From assembly GCF_001625215.2 (NCBI RefSeq), contig NC_030383.2, positions 58,704,949 through 58,768,948 on the forward strand: 64,000 bases of DNA. The letters run 5' to 3'. Positions 60,247 through 64,000 of this stretch are shown piece by piece (the first letter of the stretch is position 1; each line of letters starts with the position of its first letter). This DNA comes from Daucus carota subsp. sativus (Eukaryota > Streptophyta > Magnoliopsida > Apiales > Apiaceae). Both the position numbers and the translations under genes were made by a program. The notes beneath the pieces are model-generated. The model worked only from the letters and a program-made list of their open reading frames with translations. It was not told the origin of the DNA and did not search any database.

Positions 60247-60438
60247 ATGAAAAGTAGAATTTTATTTAAACCAGCCGGAAGCAAAGTCAAAAAGGAGAAG
60301 TCAACAATCGAAACTGATAGGCCGTTTGTGCTTTATGCGGAGTATATCTCCCCTTTCGGCGGGAAAGAAGATTTGGAAGCCGCTTGCGAGAATGTGAAGC
60401 AAAGTTGCACACTTTCATACTTTACACAAGACTACTAA
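60247..60438 (+). CDS. Short orphan frame, possible exon fragment
   Basis: Sixty-three residues from ATG at 60247 (MKSRILFKPAG). The frame starts upstream after TTTTACAG, which looks like a splice acceptor, and its codon use and composition look protein-like (DRPFVLYAEYISPFGGKEDL). It ends in a normal stop. I do not recognise the family. It could be the surviving last exon of a lost gene or a small independent gene. Confidence 0.35.
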   Translation: MKSRILFKPAGSKVKKEKSTIETDRPFVLYAEYISPFGGKEDLEAACENVKQSCTLSYFTQDY

Positions 60439-61038
60439 CACCTCCGAATATTTTTTATTTTGTACTCCACTGTGGAGTCTAATTACATCATTTGATATTG
60501 CTAATCCTTATCCTGAATCGTCAACAAGAAATTTAATTTTAAATCATAAATCCGTGCTGAATAGATTATGATACAATAATTTAAACCAGAACAATTTATG
60601 TGAGAATAATAAAAATAATTACTTATATATCTTTCAAAAAATAAAAATAAATATATATATTTTTTTAATATTATATACTCTTTTTTTTTACAAATTAATA
60701 TTATATATTCTTAAACAAGTGTTTTGTATAAAACGCGATCCAAATTATGGATCTGTACCGTAAAACGTAAATATACGAAGAAGAGGATAATAATAAAAAA
60801 TAATATAAAAAATTACGCGGAACATGGGAAGCATGAATGACCACGTCTGAAAGCGTGGATGAATGGGTGCCATAATAACTTTCGAATTACAGATCGAACA
60901 AACTTCCACGTTCTCCACTTCTATATTAAAAAAACGATATAAATTTGAATTTAAACTTCTCCAACATCAGGACACTGCATAGTCTCTGGCTTTGAAGTTT
61001 AGTTTGTTTCCTCGGATAAGAGTTCTTGTCTTAAAATT
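60439..61038. other. Promoter region of the 61-kb gene
   Basis: AT-rich with no gene; presumably the promoter of the following gene. Confidence 0.4.
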
Positions 61039-62637
61039 ATGGCTGATGAGTTGAATGAAGGCGAGTTTCTGAATGAGCTGTCTCGGAGACTAGCTCATTC
61101 CACTAAGAGAATACGGGCCATTTACGACGGACAACTTGCGACAGAAAACAATGATCCATGGAGACTGAACTACAAGGACACAGATAGGGTACTAATATTA
61201 CTCTCTCAATTTCTCTGTTAACAACATATGTATTAATTTCCGTCCTTTCGGTAACATTCGAACCATCAAACCTAATAGAAGATGGCAATCATTGTTTATA
61301 TTATTTTTGATTTATTTTTGCTTTCTGGTTCTCTAAATTTATAATCGCAGAACATCGTTACATCGCCTGGAGGTGATATCAGTAATCATGTTTCACCACG
61401 TTACGAGGAAGCCGTGAACAGGAACATCGAAGCCACTGAGCTTCTTTATGCTGCAGCCGAGGAAGCGACTAGCCTCCAACGACGAATTACCGGCACCGGT
61501 GTTTTCAGTATTTGTGCTCTTCCACCGAAACCTATCTCTAACCAAGTAAGCCAACTATTGGTTAAGCAAAACATTTGAAATTTGGATTTTGTGGGCACAG
61601 AGTGACAACCACTTTTTAGTGAAGTAGTGGATTTCTATTGGTTCTGATTTCATTAATAATGATGGTTCCCAGCATGCACAAAAATCTCCACCAATAAAAA
61701 TTTTCCGCTCAAGTAAAAAGTAAAGACCTTTTGAAATTTAGTAGCTTGAGTAGTTTATAGTTGGTTCATTAACTAGAGTTTTTGGCCTTGTAGCAGTTTA
61801 TGCAGCAACAGTCAACCAAAAAAAAGCAAAAGGGCTATGTTGCATCTGGTTTATTACCATCTGCTTGGCCGAAACAGAAAAATTCTCACTTCCATGAAGT
61901 ATCCGTGTCGGATGGTTCAGAAATAAGGGCTGTTTTTCTTGGTAATCAAGTCACCAATGGTGAACGTTCCGGTACTGGAGTTTTTTTGCCTCGCCAAGCT
62001 GGAAGTTGGAACAAACATTCCCCTGAAATAGTTCGCAAGAAGCCAGATTATACCTCTCACATTTTTTAGTTCAGCATTGCAATGTGCACAGTTATTTTTT
62101 TCCTGAAATTTTTGTAAAAAATTTATATTTTCATGTACTCATGCTTCTACGGATAAATCCTACATACATTTTAGGACCTCACAATCTGATGTGTCTGCAA
62201 ACAAGAATATAAAAAGTTACAAGGTGTTAGATGAACAACACCAAAATATATGGTATCGACAATGTTTCAAGCCTTAAAAGTATAACATATTTGTGCGTGG
62301 TTAGGTTTTATGTATTAATTACTTGAGTTCAATGTTTAAACTGAAATCCGGATTTATGTTTTCATGGTATGAGTTTGGAAACTGAACATATGCCTTTGCT
62401 CTGTAATTAGTAGGATATTCAACGGTGCTGCTTCCGCAAAGGGTTGTCCAAGCTCTTAATTTAGACTTAGGAGCCATGGAAACACCTCACCAGCACAATA
62501 AAATTGGTTTCTTCCATCAAAAATATGGTAATTGCCCCCCTGCCCATGTATCGACACATGCTGAACTGAGACGGGACATGGGCTGGTCAACAATGACAAA
62601 CAAGGAGCTCCAGCTTCCTCAGGAATGGACCTACTGA
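61039..62637 (+). CDS. Plant-specific protein ending LPQEWTY, with an apparently lost splice donor
   Basis: Exon 1 is 61039-61188, exon 2 61351-61545 and exon 3 begins at 61797; these join with GT-AG sites. A fourth exon, 62414-62637, encodes STVLLPQRVVQALN and ends LPQEWTY, as in an uncharacterised plant family I recall (At3g54000-like) with GTGVFLPR upstream. Phases agree only if exon 3 ends at 62046 (CCAG), but the next bases are AT instead of GT. Joined there, the product would be 272 residues. Read straight on, it stops at 62069 after 205 residues and lacks the conserved C-terminus. The N-terminal half is helical (EEAVNRNIEATELLYAAAEE). Function is unknown; the Arabidopsis comparison is from memory. 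Confidence 0.75.
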
Positions 62638-63395
62638 CGGACACATTGGATTTAGCTAGTGAACATCAGGCAGCAAATTATAGTCGGAATCATGATGAAG
62701 AGGGATATTTATGGTTACAATCATAGTACGAATTCTATGATAGGAGATAGGTTATGTGCAAAAATTGCAGCAATTTTATTTACATACTTGCTGCTTAGTC
62801 GTTCTGGTTTCTGTTTTGTTCCTTGGTGGAAACTTGAAACTAATAAACACTTCAGCATTGTTTAGGTTTTCATGGAAGGAGAAAATGTTATTAAGTGTGC
62901 ACATTTCAAAGTCATTTTGAAATTTTGATGGAAATGGTAGAATGATCATTTGGCTAAATTTCTTTGAAGTGCAAGGTTGCTGCTTTTTGTATTTGTTTCC
63001 GGGGTGCAGAATTTGTTCTCATTCCTTTTAACAGAGTAGAAATCAGATGAATCAAACGATCAAATATCTTATCAAAATCTAGGCGCTTGTCTGATACCTC
63101 ATTCCATAAAATTGCAGTTGCTGGATGCCTAGCAAGATTTAATTGAACACAATAACAGAGTTAAGCAAGATGGCTAGTGACTAGCCATGGATAACAGCAT
63201 ATCAGTAAATAGTGAAGCTAAAAAAACTATTGGACACAACTGTTTTTTTAACAAAAAATTTTGGAACGAGGTTAGAAGACATACCTAAACAGTAAACATA
63301 AACAAAAAATACAGCAGATAAAAAGAAAAATTGTTGAATCCAGTGCTCAAGCCTCATTAATCAGAGTGCAGGAAAATGTCACATCTTGACGTTTA
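62638..63395. other. Intergenic between convergent genes
   Basis: Holds the 3' flanks of the plus-strand gene ending at 62637 and the minus-strand COPT gene ending at 63396. Nothing else seen. Confidence 0.45.
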
Positions 63396-63845
63396 TTAAA
63401 CTTTAGGATCAGGACCAGCCTGATTAGCAGCTGCAGCTGCTGCAAGAGCTCGGATCTTAACCAACAAGAAGCCAACACCATGGCCTGCAACCGCGACAAT
63501 AAATATTCCAAGGTTGTACGACATAACAGAGAGCATAACCAAGTAAGCAAGAGCCATCCGCACAGCATACACAGTCACCTGGATCAACAAACCAATCATT
63601 GGACTCGAACCTGGCTTAACAGCATGAGGAATTGACAAGACCTCGATAGCTGCAGACAGAAAGAACACAAAAGCTAGAGCAAGTATGTACATGCCAAGAT
63701 TGTCCTTAGGCCATCCTTGAAAAAGAATGAGGACATCTTTTCCCCAGTAGAAGTTCATGTGCATGGTCATATGATGCATGTTCGGCCATCCAGGAGTCAT
63801 GTTCGTCGATCCAGGAGGCGACATAGGCATTGACATTTCCATCAT
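63396..63845 (-). CDS. COPT/CTR copper transporter
   Basis: A single exon of 149 residues starting MMEMSMPM. The frame is open further upstream but has no ATG. The N-terminus is rich in Met and His (residues 1-30), as in high-affinity copper importers. Three membrane helices lie at about 48-70, 84-108 and 112-131. The MxxxM copper motif MLSVM is at 104-108 in helix 2 and the GxxxG packing motif GHGVG at 121-125 in helix 3. The family forms trimers that pass Cu(I) across the plasma or vacuolar membrane. Length and lack of introns fit plant COPT genes. Confidence 0.95.
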   Translation of the reverse strand: MMEMSMPMSPPGSTNMTPGWPNMHHMTMHMNFYWGKDVLILFQGWPKDNLGMYILALAFVFFLSAAIEVLSIPHAVKPGSSPMIGLLIQVTVYAVRMALAYLVMLSVMSYNLGIFIVAVAGHGVGFLLVKIRALAAAAAANQAGPDPKV

Positions 63846-64000
63846 TTTCTCTAGAAATTTTTCGAAATTGGGACAGAAAACAAGAAACAATTGTTAGGCT
63901 GTGTAAAATTTATTTATCATTTGTAAACTTGTTTGGTGTAAACAGGGGAGGGAAAACCAAGGGCGTGACAACCAGGAGAAAGGCCACAAGATTCTTCATT
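63846..64000. other. 5' flank of the COPT gene
   Basis: Promoter or leader region of the minus-strand copper transporter, cut by the window end. Confidence 0.4.

Noticed and set aside
63846-63890. Fifteen extra residues at the start of COPT
   Set aside because: The upstream frame has no ATG (it would need TTG); MMEMSMPM is the usual Met-rich start.

Overview
The window is nuclear DNA of a flowering plant. Protein-coding genes have short GT-AG introns, intergenic DNA is very AT-rich, small DNA transposons are dense, and the families are plant-specific (NPF transporters, tau-class GSTs, rhamnogalacturonan lyase, ARIADNE ligase, COPT). Protein style and repeats suggest an asterid eudicot, possibly Apiaceae; that placement is inference. 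No virus-like or LTR element could be established.

Layout. 1-16.7 kb: two tandem minus-strand NPF (NRT1/PTR) transporter genes with identical four-exon structure (590 codons each) and a duplicated 5' flank, then gene-poor DNA. 16.7-22.3 kb: a plastid-type EMB1923-like gene, a small secreted/membrane protein gene, tRNA-Pro(AGG) and an intronless ARIADNE RBR E3 ligase. 23-32 kb: a MULE-type MITE, a Tourist-type MITE, a phytocyanin-like gene with a repeated N-terminal motif, and a complete 16-exon rhamnogalacturonan lyase gene. 32.9-36.2 kb: repeats, including a 96-bp tandem repeat, a Tourist MITE nested in a Stowaway, and a 554-bp near-perfect hairpin element. 36.9-54.7 kb: six tau GST genes, all on the plus strand with one phase-0 intron at the same place, interleaved with a Helitron, MITEs and an orphan GST promoter. 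55-60 kb: a MULE of Pack-MULE form carrying a FAR1-like reading frame, then five or more MITEs. 60-64 kb: a short orphan frame, a plant-specific gene whose third intron seems to have lost its GT donor, and a COPT copper transporter.

How the genes relate. The NPF pair and the GST cluster are local tandem families, one for proton-coupled transport and one for glutathione conjugation. The GSTs fall into two sequence types in the order A-B-A-B-B-B, which suggests duplication of an A-B module and later growth of type B. Type B genes share an upstream motif (core ATGTCACTT near a W-box-like TTGAC/GTCAA). One copy of that promoter has no gene behind it, and in another copy a MITE lies between promoter and gene. 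The other genes look like independent housekeeping or cell-wall genes.

No wholly new biological system was found. The most interesting items are the MULE with its chimeric frame, the orphan GST promoter, the lost splice donor near 62 kb, the long hairpin element, and the repeated GFNxTxxWPW motif in the phytocyanin-like protein. All exon boundaries were placed by reading splice sites and keeping frame; none has been tested against transcripts.
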